Of a stretch of 64,000 bases of DNA, positions 1 to 9,191 are shown piece after piece. Position 1 is the stretch's first letter. Every line of letters begins with the position of its first letter. The notes under the pieces are model-generated. The model did not search any database, was not told the DNA's origin, and worked only from the letters and a program-made list of their open reading frames with translations. The position numbers and the translations under genes are program-made. Origin of the DNA: Asinibacterium sp. OR53 (GTDB lineage: Bacteria; Bacteroidota; Bacteroidia; Chitinophagales; Chitinophagaceae); contig NZ_KI911562.1 of the NCBI RefSeq assembly GCF_000515315.1, positions 3,520,001-3,584,000 of the forward strand. Reading direction: 5' to 3'.

Positions 1-318
1 GCTGTTGTTTCCAAATTTTCAAAGACCTTCCGTATACTTAAACCCCGAAGGGCTTTACGTCGTTTTTAACCGGGGTGCAAAAGTAGCTATTCTCACCATT
101 CCCTCCAAATCTATCTCACACTTTTTCCTGCCTTTTTTCCTACCCCCACCTCCAAGAACTATCCCGCTTTTTTTACAAACGGGTTGCAAAGATATACAGT
201 TTAATTGCACTTCCAAATTTTATTCAAATTTGTTTTCTTTTTTTCTGCAACTCTAACTGATTCTCAATGAACTATACCGTTTTTTATCGAACGGGCGGCG
301 AAGATAGGGAGCGGATAA
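1..318. other. Gene-free left edge with outward promoters
   Basis: No convincing coding sequence is seen; the only plus-strand open frame is low-complexity and has no family likeness. Minus-strand promoter-like elements of the Bacteroidota type are visible. TTTG (214-217) is separated by 19 nt from TATCTTTG (187-194). TTTG (106-109) is separated by 20 nt from TACTTTTG (78-85). A weaker TATCTTCG lies at 299-306. They would drive transcription out of the left edge toward a gene not in the window. Confidence 0.5.
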
Positions 319-1155
319 TTACCCACCAATCTTTTCTTGAAAGTTTTCAAAATATTTTTTGAAAAACAGCAATTGGTAATCAACACTATTGCCCCAGAAA
401 TCCTTGTTATGTGCACCCGGTCTTTCCGTGTAATCATGGTCTATCTTCATCTCCAGCAGCTTCCGGTGCAGATCACGGTTCACCTGTAAGAAGAAATCCC
501 CTACACCGCAAGCCATCACCAGCTTCAACTCTCCATTCTTCAATCCACCTGCTATATTGATCACCGTATTGCGCTCCCAGTTATCCTTGTGTAACAAAGT
601 ATCGCCCAACACCCGCACCATATCCCAATTGCGGGGAAAAGGCCTGATGTCTACTCCCCCGGCCATACTGCCCGCAGCACCAAACAAGTCTTTGTGCCGC
701 ATGCCCAGGTAAAACGCGCCGTGTCCACCCATGCTCAGTCCCGCAATAGCGCGACAACGGCGGTCAGCCACTGTGCGGTAGTTGCCGTCGATATAAGTCA
801 TCAGTTCACTGGTAACAAAGGTTTCATAACGCACAGTGCTATCAACCGGGCTATCAAAATACCAACTGTTATAACCTCCATCCGGACAAACCAATATCAT
901 ATTCAACTCATCGGCCTTTGCGGGCAACTGCGGGGCGTCTTTCAGCCAGGAAGCGTAATTACCGCTGTACCCGTGCAATAAATACACTACCGGGAAATGC
1001 TTTTGGGCATCCTGGTCATACGCAGCGGGCCTGACGATCACGACTTTAATATCCTTGTGCATACTGTTACTGTACACTTTTATCGTATCGGTCACGGCTG
1101 CCCCGGCAGCCAGGGCAAACAATATGCCCATCAAAAACATGGCTGTTCTTTTCAT
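319..1155 (-). CDS. Secreted esterase-like alpha/beta hydrolase
   Basis: A 278-residue serine hydrolase of the esterase D/feruloyl esterase (tributyrin esterase) type. It begins with a Sec signal peptide (about residues 1-20), so it acts in the periplasm or outside the cell. Visible features are the oxyanion-hole HGY at about 61-63, the nucleophile elbow GLSMGG with Ser141, and candidates for the acid (Asp220) and the base (His249). Length is normal for the family. The substrate (acyl ester, possibly a polysaccharide ester) cannot be told from sequence. It lies downstream of the M1 peptidase gene on the same strand, but a strong terminator at 1183-1215 separates them, so it is probably transcribed alone. 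Confidence 0.85.
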   Translation of the reverse strand: MKRTAMFLMGILFALAAGAAVTDTIKVYSNSMHKDIKVVIVRPAAYDQDAQKHFPVVYLLHGYSGNYASWLKDAPQLPAKADELNMILVCPDGGYNSWYFDSPVDSTVRYETFVTSELMTYIDGNYRTVADRRCRAIAGLSMGGHGAFYLGMRHKDLFGAAGSMAGGVDIRPFPRNWDMVRVLGDTLLHKDNWERNTVINIAGGLKNGELKLVMACGVGDFFLQVNRDLHRKLLEMKIDHDYTERPGAHNKDFWGNSVDYQLLFFKKYFENFQEKIGG

Positions 1156-1182
1156 TGTATTTCCATTAAGTTGACGAAATAA

Positions 1183-1215
1183 AAAACCACCCTTGCTTTA
1201 CACGCGGGTGGTTTT
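1183..1215 (-). terminator. Rho-independent terminator after the M1 peptidase gene
   Basis: A perfect 10-bp inverted repeat (AAAACCACCC at 1183-1192, GGGTGGTTTT at 1206-1215) with a 13-nt loop. On the minus strand it is followed by more T residues. It lies about 20 nt beyond the stop codon of the upstream peptidase gene. Confidence 0.85.
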
Positions 1216-1234
1216 CTATCCATCAGGTTAAGCA

Positions 1235-3616
1235 TTATTTCTTCTGTGCAGCATGCTGCATAGGATTCTGTCCTTGTGATTGCCCGCGCATAGCCGCCTT
1301 CATCTTAAAGAGCGAGAACTTGCTGGGTTCTTCGTTAGCAGGCCAGCTGTTGTTGCTCTCATCGATATCTGCTGTTTCTTTCATAGGATCCAGCTGGATA
1401 TGAACGGCTTTCTTTTTGGTGAGGAATACTTTGCTCACATTGTTTTCATTCTTGCGCCAGATCTGTGCAGGTATCTTCTCTGTTTCTTTCGTTCCGTCTT
1501 CAAAAGTAAACTCCACAATAATGGGCATCACCAGTCCGCCTTTGTTGGAGAAAGATACTTCATACAAATGAATACCCTGGTATTTTGCTTTTTCTGCATC
1601 GGTCAGGGATTCCGCCGCTGCGGGCTGTTGTGCCGGTACTTTAAAAGTAGAGTCGTAGGGCTCAATACCACGATCGTAGCGCCAGTAAAAATCGCGCAGT
1701 GTTGTATCTGCATCTGTCAGGAAAATAATATTCTTATTCTCCCTGTTGCGTATCTTGGAGATATCTTCAAACGCATTCACAGCAGGCTTATCAATACCAT
1801 TGCCGCGCTGCATTCCCATCCTGTTGTCATTGCCTGCTGCATACGCGCCGTTGGGATCGTACACTGCATGCTTTACGCTGTCTATGGCAATATCGCAAGG
1901 TTCAATACCATAGAACCATCCTCTCCAAAACCAATCGAGGTCTTCACCGCTCGCATCTTCCATGGTACGGAACAGATCGGCCGGGGTGGGATGTTTGAAA
2001 GCCCAGCGCCTTGCATATTCCTTAAATGCATAGTCGAACAATTCGCGGCCCATGATGGTTTCGCGGAGGATGTTCAGGCCGGTGGCGGGCTTGGTATAGG
2101 CATTGGGACCGAACCGCACAATGTTCTCACTGTTGGTCATGATGGGTTCCAGCTGGCCTTTAGGCAGTTTCATGTAATCCACAATGGTCCAGGCTGCACC
2201 TTTGCGTGAAGGGAATTTATTGTCGTACAATTCTTCTGTCAGGTATTCTACAAAACTGTTCAATCCTTCATCCATCCAGGTCCACTGGCGTTCATCGCTG
2301 TTCACGATCATGGGGAAGAAATTATGTCCCACTTCGTGGATGATCACACCCAGCATACCATTCTTGGCAGACTCGGTGTAAGTACCATCTTTATCGGTAC
2401 GTCCGTAGTTGAAGCAGATCATGGGATATTCCATGCCGTTGGCCGCTTCTATACTCTGTGCCACAGGGTAAGGATAGGGAATAGAAAATTTAGAATAAGA
2501 TTTGATGGTATGTGCTACCGTTTTGGAAGAGAATTTGCGGTACAGTCCGTACGCTTCCTTGCCATAGGCACTCATACACATCACTTTCTTTCCTTCTACA
2601 TAAGCAGGCATCGCATCCCAAATAAATTTGCGGCTGGAGCCCCAGGCAAAATCACGCACGTTTTCTGCTTTGAATGTCCAGGTCTTCTTCTGCGTGCTCT
2701 TTTGTTGCTCTGCTTTTTTCGCTTCATCCAGTGTTACCACTTCTACCGGTTCTTTGGCGTTCTGCGCCTGGTTCCACCTGCTCAGCTGTGCGGACGATAA
2801 TACTTGTGCATAGTTCTGGCATTGTCCGGTTGCCATCACCACGTGATCTGCAGGTACGGTCATTTGCACGCTGAAATTACCAAATGTGAGCGCGAATTCT
2901 CCGCGGCCGGTAAACTGGTGGTTCTGCCATCCCTGGAAATCACTGTACACACAAAGGCGGGGATACCATTGGCTCATGGTGAAGAGATAATTACCGTCTT
3001 CGGGGAAATATTCATAACCGCCCCTTCCGCCAACAGTCATGCGGTCGGTTATTTTATAATGCCAGTCGATGTTGAGTACAAACTGCTGTCCTGGTTTGAG
3101 TGGCGCAGGCAGGTCTACACGCATCATGGTTTTATTGATGGTATATTTCAATGCCTTACCGTTTGCATCGGTGAGTTTGGTAATCTTATCTCCGTTTCCG
3201 TTGTCTGTCTTGTTCTCCAGCAGTTTGTCTACCATCGTCAGCGACACCTGCTTGCCCAGCGTGCTGGACTCCTGGTAGTTGGCATTATCAATGCTGCTGT
3301 GCTCGTTTTCATCGAGTTGAAACCAGAGATACGTGAGCACATCGGGTGAATTATTGTAGTATGTGATGGTCTCTACTCCCTTCAGGGTGAGATTGGCTTC
3401 ATCCAGTTCGCATTTGATGTTGTAGTCGGCCCGTTGCTGCCAGTACTTGGGACCAGGCGCTCCGCTCGCCGTGCGGTATTCGTTGGCCGTAGGAAGAATG
3501 GTTCCCAACTGCTCGAACTTATTACCGTGATTGGAGCCGGGATTGTTCATGATGTTTTGCGCGTGCAGCGTGAGACCGGCACAAGCCAAAATCATCATCG
3601 ATGTAATCTTTCTCAT
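1235..3616 (-). CDS. M1 family zinc metallopeptidase, exported
   Basis: A 793-residue gluzincin aminopeptidase with an N-terminal signal peptide (about 1-19). The zinc site HEVGH is at 427-431, with the third ligand in WMDEGLNSF (Glu450). The upstream NGMEYP (394-399) occupies the place of the GAMEN exopeptidase loop. A beta-rich N-terminal domain precedes the catalytic domain. Such enzymes trim peptides from the N-terminus in the periplasm or on the surface. Downstream on the same strand is an isolated esterase gene behind a terminator. Upstream are a HupE/UreJ-like gene 20 bp away (same strand) and a divergent DUF6702 gene, a grouping often found together in Bacteroidota. Confidence 0.93.
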   Translation of the reverse strand: MRKITSMMILACAGLTLHAQNIMNNPGSNHGNKFEQLGTILPTANEYRTASGAPGPKYWQQRADYNIKCELDEANLTLKGVETITYYNNSPDVLTYLWFQLDENEHSSIDNANYQESSTLGKQVSLTMVDKLLENKTDNGNGDKITKLTDANGKALKYTINKTMMRVDLPAPLKPGQQFVLNIDWHYKITDRMTVGGRGGYEYFPEDGNYLFTMSQWYPRLCVYSDFQGWQNHQFTGRGEFALTFGNFSVQMTVPADHVVMATGQCQNYAQVLSSAQLSRWNQAQNAKEPVEVVTLDEAKKAEQQKSTQKKTWTFKAENVRDFAWGSSRKFIWDAMPAYVEGKKVMCMSAYGKEAYGLYRKFSSKTVAHTIKSYSKFSIPYPYPVAQSIEAANGMEYPMICFNYGRTDKDGTYTESAKNGMLGVIIHEVGHNFFPMIVNSDERQWTWMDEGLNSFVEYLTEELYDNKFPSRKGAAWTIVDYMKLPKGQLEPIMTNSENIVRFGPNAYTKPATGLNILRETIMGRELFDYAFKEYARRWAFKHPTPADLFRTMEDASGEDLDWFWRGWFYGIEPCDIAIDSVKHAVYDPNGAYAAGNDNRMGMQRGNGIDKPAVNAFEDISKIRNRENKNIIFLTDADTTLRDFYWRYDRGIEPYDSTFKVPAQQPAAAESLTDAEKAKYQGIHLYEVSFSNKGGLVMPIIVEFTFEDGTKETEKIPAQIWRKNENNVSKVFLTKKKAVHIQLDPMKETADIDESNNSWPANEEPSKFSLFKMKAAMRGQSQGQNPMQHAAQKK

Positions 3617-3636
3617 TACTATAGCTTATTAGTTGT

Positions 3637-4218
3637 TCAAAAAGGTACTCTCTGTAATGCCATTTGCAGGGCTAATGCAAAAATGCCTCCCGATATGTAC
3701 AAAAGATATTCGCGCCTGCTGAAACGGAAAATGGTTACGAAAATAAATGAAATCAATAACACTGCGATCACAATGACCAACTGCCCCACTTCCAGTCCTA
3801 CATTAAAGGCCAGCAGTTGCAGCACCACGCTGTGATCCTTGCCCAGCAAGCTTTTCAGGTAATTGCTGAAGCCCAGTCCGTGGATCAGGCCAAAGAATAA
3901 CGCAAAAAAGTATATGATAGGAAATCTTGATCTGAAGCTGAATTTCTTCACAAACAAATTACTGATAGCTGTAATAACAATGGTGCAGGGGATGAGGAAT
4001 TCTATCCAGTGCGCCGAATAACGCACCACATCCAGCACGCTCAGGGCCAGGGTAATGGAATGACCAATGGTGAAGGCTGTTACCAGTATCAGTATCTTTG
4101 TCCAGTCGGCAAATTGATACCGCAGGCAAAGCGCCATGATAAACAGGATGTGATCGAGCCCTTTGAGGTCTGCGATGTGCTGATAACCGATCTTAAAATA
4201 TAATCCGAACTCGTTCAT
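3637..4218 (-). CDS. HupE/UreJ-family membrane protein
   Basis: A 193-residue polytopic membrane protein. The DHILFIMAL segment near residue 23, the TIGHSITL helix near 70 and the FGLIHGLGFS helix near 115 are the conserved His-containing helices of the HupE/UreJ family. Proteins of this family are associated with nickel or cobalt uptake for hydrogenases and ureases. No hydrogenase or urease gene is in the window, so the transported ion is unproven. The stop codon lies only 20 bp upstream of the M1 peptidase start, consistent with co-transcription. Confidence 0.85.
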   Translation of the reverse strand: MNEFGLYFKIGYQHIADLKGLDHILFIMALCLRYQFADWTKILILVTAFTIGHSITLALSVLDVVRYSAHWIEFLIPCTIVITAISNLFVKKFSFRSRFPIIYFFALFFGLIHGLGFSNYLKSLLGKDHSVVLQLLAFNVGLEVGQLVIVIAVLLISFIFVTIFRFSRREYLLYISGGIFALALQMALQRVPF

Positions 4219-4271
4219 GTGCAGCGATTAAATTAGTGATGGACTGGGTTTGGATAAAAAAATAATGTTGA

Positions 4272-4760
4272 ATGGCAAATATACTGGTTCAATGGATGGC
4301 AACGATTCTGCTGGCGGTGCTTCATCCCCTTTTCGTGTCGATGATCGATATCAACCACAATGCCAAAGCGGCTACGGCAGAGATCAGCGTGCGCATCTTC
4401 ACCGATGACCTCGAGAAAACGCTGGAACATTTTTCCAAAAGCAAGATCGATCTTACCCACCCGGCAGATAAAGCTTTTGTAGAAAAGCAGTTGGCGGCGT
4501 ATGTCAATCAAAAATTGACATTAAAAATCAATAACCAGTCTGTAGTGTTGCACTACCTGGGGTATGAAATACAGCGCGAAAGTGTGTGGAGCTATTTTGA
4601 AGTACAAAAAGTAGCGCCTTTTAAAAAAGTAGAAGTCAATTGCAGCCTGCTCTACGATTTCGAGTCGGGCCAGATGAATATCTTTCACGTGAGAAGCAAC
4701 AAAACAGAAAAAAGCTACAAGCTCGATAATCCTGCAACTACCACCAGTTTCGATTTCTAA
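4272..4760 (+). CDS. DUF6702-family exported protein
   Basis: A 162-residue protein of unknown function with a hydrophobic N-terminus (about 1-22, signal-peptide-like), then a mixed alpha/beta domain. It matches the small Bacteroidota family annotated DUF6702, usually encoded divergently from a HupE/UreJ gene and an M1 peptidase, as here. The 53-bp divergent gap to the HupE/UreJ gene must hold both promoters. The stop is 2 bp from the end of the convergent CNNM gene. No catalytic motif is evident. Confidence 0.7.
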   Translation: MANILVQWMATILLAVLHPLFVSMIDINHNAKAATAEISVRIFTDDLEKTLEHFSKSKIDLTHPADKAFVEKQLAAYVNQKLTLKINNQSVVLHYLGYEIQRESVWSYFEVQKVAPFKKVEVNCSLLYDFESGQMNIFHVRSNKTEKSYKLDNPATTTSFDF

Positions 4761-4762
4761 AT

Positions 4763-6058
4763 TCAGAAATTATCCAGATCCATCTCTCCTTCCACCATCG
4801 TCACCAATACTTTATCAATGCGGTGATGATCCATGTCTACGATCTCGAAACGAAATATCTTCCATTCCAATGTATCGCCGGTGACGGGTATTTTTTCGAG
4901 TTTATGAATGATGAACCCTGCCAGGGTATCAAATCCCTGGTCTCCTTCCATCATCCATTCTTCTTTGTCGAACCTGGCTAAGAAATCATAAAAAGGTATT
5001 TGTGCGTCTACCAGGAAAGAGCCATCGGCACGTTGAATGATCTCATAGTTTTCATCTTCAGCTTGCGGTATATCGCCTACAATCGCTTCCAGTATATCGT
5101 TCAACGTAATGAGCCCTTCCACCGAACCATATTCATTCACAATAAAGCAATGGTGCATTTTGGTTTGTTTGAATTTTTCCAGCACCTGGTACGCCGTATT
5201 GCTTTCCGGAACATACATGGCTTCTTTCATCAATGCATCTACCCTTGTGCCCGCATCGGCTGAGAATAATTCTTTGATGGTAACCACTCCTGTTATATGA
5301 TCGATATTCCCTTCGCATACCGGGTATACTGAGTGCGTCCTGTCCGCCAGTTCTTTGCGAATTTCACCAACAGTGGTCTTTGTATCAAGCCATACAATAT
5401 CGCTTCTGTGCGTCATGAGTGAAGTAAGGTTGCGGTCGCTCAGATGGAATACCCGTTCTATGATCTCCTGTTCCGCTTCTTCAATAGTGCCCTGCTCGGT
5501 GCCTTCATTGATAATAGCTTTTATCTCTTCTTCCGTTACCTGCGAATCATCTTCTTTAACTTTCAACAGGCGAATAATGAGAAATGACGACTTATTCAGC
5601 AACCAGATGAAGGGAAATGTGAGCCAGTATACCAGGCGCATGGGGCTGGCCACCATTTTAGCAATCTTTTCCGGGCTGCTTAGCCCGATCCGTTTGGGCA
5701 CCAGTTCGCCCAACACCAGCGTGAAATAAGTGATGACTACCACAATCAAAATGGTAGCTACGGTATTACCATAAGGGTTAATGAAATCAAACTGCTGTAA
5801 CCAGCTTTCCAAGGGTTTCTTAAAATTATCACCGGAATAGATACCGGTAAGCACACTGATCACTGTAATGCCAATCTGAACTGTTGAAAGAAACCTGTCG
5901 GGGTGGCCTGACATTTCCAGTGCGCGTTTAGCATCTGTATCGCCTTTGGCCGCCTGCGATTCGAGCCTGGCTTTTCGTGCAGATACCAGTGCTATTTCGG
6001 CCATGGAGAAAAGTCCGTTGATAAATATCAATCCCAATATGATGAATACTTCTGTCAT
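4763..6058 (-). CDS. CNNM/CorC (hemolysin-type) membrane protein with CBS domains
   Basis: A 431-residue protein with three parts: an N-terminal DUF21/CNNM transmembrane domain (about 1-190), a tandem CBS pair (about 205-330) and a C-terminal CorC_HlyC domain (about 345-425). Family members are linked to Mg2+ or other divalent cation efflux; the name hemolysin C is historical. The related GldE is a gliding accessory protein in Bacteroidota, but this copy cannot be assigned to it with certainty. The start overlaps the end of the upstream glycosyltransferase gene by 4 bp (ATGA), so it is the last gene of a minus-strand operon. Confidence 0.9.
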   Translation of the reverse strand: MTEVFIILGLIFINGLFSMAEIALVSARKARLESQAAKGDTDAKRALEMSGHPDRFLSTVQIGITVISVLTGIYSGDNFKKPLESWLQQFDFINPYGNTVATILIVVVITYFTLVLGELVPKRIGLSSPEKIAKMVASPMRLVYWLTFPFIWLLNKSSFLIIRLLKVKEDDSQVTEEEIKAIINEGTEQGTIEEAEQEIIERVFHLSDRNLTSLMTHRSDIVWLDTKTTVGEIRKELADRTHSVYPVCEGNIDHITGVVTIKELFSADAGTRVDALMKEAMYVPESNTAYQVLEKFKQTKMHHCFIVNEYGSVEGLITLNDILEAIVGDIPQAEDENYEIIQRADGSFLVDAQIPFYDFLARFDKEEWMMEGDQGFDTLAGFIIHKLEKIPVTGDTLEWKIFRFEIVDMDHHRIDKVLVTMVEGEMDLDNF

Positions 6059-7710
6059 AGTTGTATGATGGCATATTTGGTCACTTCTTTTTCCCTGGTT
6101 GCCGGGTTAAGGAAGGGAAGGCTGAGCATGGATACACCATAGTATGTTCCTTCAAATATAGTTTGCATATCGGGAAACTGTTGCTTCAGTGCCGGGATAC
6201 TTTCTGCACGCGTGATCACAATATCATCTTTTTTCAATGCGCCCTGTTCTTTAAAAGGAATAATCTGCTGCGCATAAAAAGCCAGTGCGCGGCTCAGGTC
6301 GATATTGTATTGTACCATCCGCGATTTATCCAGCTTTTTTTCATGGATCACATCCGCCACTTTATTGCCCAGTTGGTACTCCAGCAGGTGCGGATAGAAA
6401 GCCAGGTTGAGAAAAAAGTTAACACCGATCACCGTAAAGAAAGCCGCGCGGAGAAAGGGATGCATCGTTGTATTCCTTGAAACAATCAGCCGCACACACT
6501 GACAAAGACCAAGAATGGCCATTACCAGTATCAACCAAGATATGGATGGAAAAGGAAATTTCATCAGCGCTACCACAGCCATCCATAAAATCAGGAAGAT
6601 CACTGCGTGTATAATCAATATTGGTTTTCGCCATGCCTTCAGTTCATCCGTATAAAAAAGCCGGTGCAAAAATTTAGCGGTGATGATGGCCACCAGCGGA
6701 AACACAACAAAAATATAATGTGGCAGTTGCGCCTGGCTTCGGGCGAGTATGCAATAGGTAACAATGAAACCGCCGGTACTGATCCATTCTTCACCGGCAT
6801 CCAGTTTGAATTTCTTCACCACAATATCTTTCACTGCAAAAAACAAAGCCGGTAAAAAACAAAGTATCCAGGGCAGGAAGGTCCAGAACATGTTTTCGAG
6901 CAGGAAGGTGAAATGGCTCATCTCATGGTAATAGTTCTCTCCTGTGTAACGGCCAAAACTTTGTGTCCAGTAATAGAAACGCAAACCGGAGTGAATGGGT
7001 ATGCCATTGATAAGCTTGCCCGGATGCAGGTCGTATTGCTGGTACAAGCCAATGCTCATAGGTATGAGCAGCAAAGCCACCAGTAACAATCCTACCAGGT
7101 ATTCCCAGCGGAAGCATTGCTTCCATTCGCGGCGCAACACGATGTGCGGACCAAACGCAAAAACCGGCACCATCAATGCAATGGGTCCTTTCGTCATCAT
7201 ACCACCTGCGATGGCTGCAAATGCCAGCAATAAGTTTTTCCATGCGGGTTTCTGGTACCATTCGGCCAGTTGCCAGAGGCTGAGCGCTACCCAGCCCATC
7301 AACATGGTATCGCAACGTACATCGTGCATGATGAGGAACATGGCCTGTGAAGTGGCCAGTACCATTGCAGCGAGGCGGGCGATGGTTTGGTTATAGAACA
7401 GCAATGCCAGCCGGTAAGTAGCATATACTGCCAGCAGCGCAAATAAAAAAGAAGGAATCCGGTAAGCCCAGTCGTGCACGCCAAATATTTTCATGCTCAA
7501 TGCCGAGAGCCAGAACAACATGGGCGGCTTGTCGAGGTAATCTTTGCCCAGGTCGTACACCTGCAGGTAGCTTTTGTTTGCGAGCATTTCCCTGCTGATG
7601 GAAGCATATTGTGCCGCATCGATATCCATCAATGGTATGCGGAACATACCTAAGAGGTATACCAGCAAGCAGGAAGCCAGCACAACAAATACGGTTCGAT
7701 TGGTGATCAT
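6055..7710 (-). CDS. ArnT-like GT-C (GT39) membrane glycosyltransferase
   Basis: A 551-residue integral membrane protein with about a dozen hydrophobic helices. The N-terminal MDIDAAQYASISREM (around 28-42) carries the acidic residue pair typical of the first periplasmic loop of dolichyl/undecaprenyl-phosphate-sugar glycosyltransferases. YLDKPPMLFWL (around 58-68) is the conserved following motif. It probably transfers a sugar from an undecaprenyl-phosphate carrier to lipid A or another envelope acceptor. It overlaps both neighbours by 4 bp: the PAP2 phosphatase upstream and the CNNM protein downstream. Coupling with a lipid phosphatase fits envelope glycolipid metabolism. Confidence 0.88.
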   Translation of the reverse strand: MITNRTVFVVLASCLLVYLLGMFRIPLMDIDAAQYASISREMLANKSYLQVYDLGKDYLDKPPMLFWLSALSMKIFGVHDWAYRIPSFLFALLAVYATYRLALLFYNQTIARLAAMVLATSQAMFLIMHDVRCDTMLMGWVALSLWQLAEWYQKPAWKNLLLAFAAIAGGMMTKGPIALMVPVFAFGPHIVLRREWKQCFRWEYLVGLLLVALLLIPMSIGLYQQYDLHPGKLINGIPIHSGLRFYYWTQSFGRYTGENYYHEMSHFTFLLENMFWTFLPWILCFLPALFFAVKDIVVKKFKLDAGEEWISTGGFIVTYCILARSQAQLPHYIFVVFPLVAIITAKFLHRLFYTDELKAWRKPILIIHAVIFLILWMAVVALMKFPFPSISWLILVMAILGLCQCVRLIVSRNTTMHPFLRAAFFTVIGVNFFLNLAFYPHLLEYQLGNKVADVIHEKKLDKSRMVQYNIDLSRALAFYAQQIIPFKEQGALKKDDIVITRAESIPALKQQFPDMQTIFEGTYYGVSMLSLPFLNPATREKEVTKYAIIQL

Positions 7711-8345
7711 ATCGCAGCGGTGGGTTGGTTTTCATCGAAAGAAGGAAGACCTATCTGTTTATTGAAAAACCTGGCGGTAACATAACCAAGGACACAGCCA
7801 AGCAGTCCTCCGCATAAAATATCTATCGGGTAATGAACCCCTACATACACCTGTCCGTAACTAATAGTAGCCGCCCAGATGAAAAATACTTTGCCCCATT
7901 TTTTCAAAATGGGGAACAAGGTCATGTACACATACATCGCAAAGCCAAAATGGTTGGTGGCATGTGAAGAAGTAAAGCTGTATCCGCCGGAGCAGCCGCT
8001 CAGTAATAAACGCATTTGTCCCAGTAGGGCACCTTCCTGGCAAGGCCTGGGTCTTGCTACCCAGTTTTTAAGCAGTGTACTGCTTACCTGGTCTGTCAGC
8101 ACCACGGTGATCACCGCAAAAAGTATCCAGGGAAGTGCTTTTTGTTTGAAATTCATCAGCGCGAACACGATGAGAAAAAGATACAGGGGTATCCAGGTAT
8201 TGGCGTCACGCCACCAGGGGAAGACGCTGTCCAGGAAACCATTGGTCCAGCGGGTATTGATCTGAAGGAACAGCTCAGTATCCCATTGATTAAGTTGCTG
8301 CCATATCTTTTGAAAAGTACTGAGCAACAGTAGGTCGTGCGACAT
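7707..8345 (-). CDS. PAP2-family phosphatase
   Basis: A 212-residue membrane phosphatase of the PAP2 superfamily. Motif 1 is KNWVARPRP (Lys93, Arg98), motif 2 SSHATNH (His128), and motif 3 GQVYVGVHYPID (His171, Asp175). The usual SR of motif 3 is replaced by GQ at 164-165, a substitution I recall as common in this phylum. Likely substrates are undecaprenyl diphosphate or lipid A phosphate. It sits 18 bp downstream of a methyltransferase gene and overlaps the glycosyltransferase gene, within a four-gene minus-strand operon. Confidence 0.9.
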   Translation of the reverse strand: MSHDLLLLSTFQKIWQQLNQWDTELFLQINTRWTNGFLDSVFPWWRDANTWIPLYLFLIVFALMNFKQKALPWILFAVITVVLTDQVSSTLLKNWVARPRPCQEGALLGQMRLLLSGCSGGYSFTSSHATNHFGFAMYVYMTLFPILKKWGKVFFIWAATISYGQVYVGVHYPIDILCGGLLGCVLGYVTARFFNKQIGLPSFDENQPTAAI

Positions 8346-8363
8346 AGTAATGTAAAGTTAGGG

Positions 8364-9107
8364 CTATTTCTTCTTCGCCAAGATGATCATTCTGGGCGAA
8401 GTATGCACGTCATAATGCCCCAACTGGTAATCGCCGAATACTTCCTGCACCTGCATGTTCTGGTAAGAAAGCATATCAGTAAAATCGCCCAGTGAAAACT
8501 TGGCTACCCTTTCGGTGTAGAGGTGTTTGGGTGTTTTATTGGAATCGTCGGTGATCTGTATCTGCTTGAAGAAATGTTCTTCATCTTGCCATTTGGTGAT
8601 ATGAAATGCCACATCTTCGATAGTGGTAATGAAAGATTGCTGCAGCCTTTCTTCCACATAATGCACGTTCAGGTAATCGATCACAAACAATCCCTGGTGT
8701 TGCAGGCTTTGCGCAATGGTGCGGATGGCATTATCGTGTTCGCGCCGGGTTCTGAAATAACCAAAGCTGGTAAAAAAATTGAATGCATAATCGAAATAAT
8801 TCACCCAGAACGGCAGGCGCATATCGTGCTGGTAAAAATGCAGGTGCTCATCTTCACCTGCTTTGGCTTCCGCGATGGAAGCTTCCGAAAGATCGATGCC
8901 GGTAACATCAAAACCCATATCGGCCAATGCCTTGCTGTGCCTGCCTTTTCCGCAGGCCACGTCCAGCATCCTGCAACCGCAGGGAGGTTTCAGGTAAGCG
9001 ATCAGGGTTTTGATGAATGCCATGGCTTCTTCCTCATCCCTGTGCTGGTACAACAAATGATAATAATGCGAATTGAACCAATCTTTATACCACGATTTAT
9101 CCGGCAT
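8364..9107 (-). CDS. Class I SAM-dependent methyltransferase
   Basis: A 247-residue Rossmann-fold methyltransferase. Motif I is MLDVACGKGRHSKAL (about residues 47-61), followed by the acidic end of strand 2 in VTGIDLS and the motif-IV region around YAFNFFTSFG. The substrate is unknown; the sequence resembles the broad UbiE/MenG-like and small-molecule methyltransferase group. It is the first gene of the methyltransferase-PAP2-GT39-CNNM operon and is divergent from glmM across an 84-bp gap. Confidence 0.88.
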   Translation of the reverse strand: MPDKSWYKDWFNSHYYHLLYQHRDEEEAMAFIKTLIAYLKPPCGCRMLDVACGKGRHSKALADMGFDVTGIDLSEASIAEAKAGEDEHLHFYQHDMRLPFWVNYFDYAFNFFTSFGYFRTRREHDNAIRTIAQSLQHQGLFVIDYLNVHYVEERLQQSFITTIEDVAFHITKWQDEEHFFKQIQITDDSNKTPKHLYTERVAKFSLGDFTDMLSYQNMQVQEVFGDYQLGHYDVHTSPRMIILAKKK

Positions 9108-9191
9108 GTTCGTCCTTTATGCCGCAAAATTACAGCTGCAGGACAAACAAAAATTTTCAATTATGTTTGCAGTCCATCTAAACCCACCTAC

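Noticed and set aside
1280-2209. Plus-strand ORF of 309 residues opposite the M1 peptidase
   Set aside because: Antisense shadow; no motif or promoter.
7707-8345. PAP2 phosphatase inactivated by loss of Ser-Arg in motif 3
   Set aside because: The catalytic His and Asp are intact, and Gln at this place is, as far as I recall, common in the phylum.
8523-9191. N-terminal extension of GlmM
   Set aside because: The extension is antisense to a recognisable methyltransferase; the family start fits ATG 9192.
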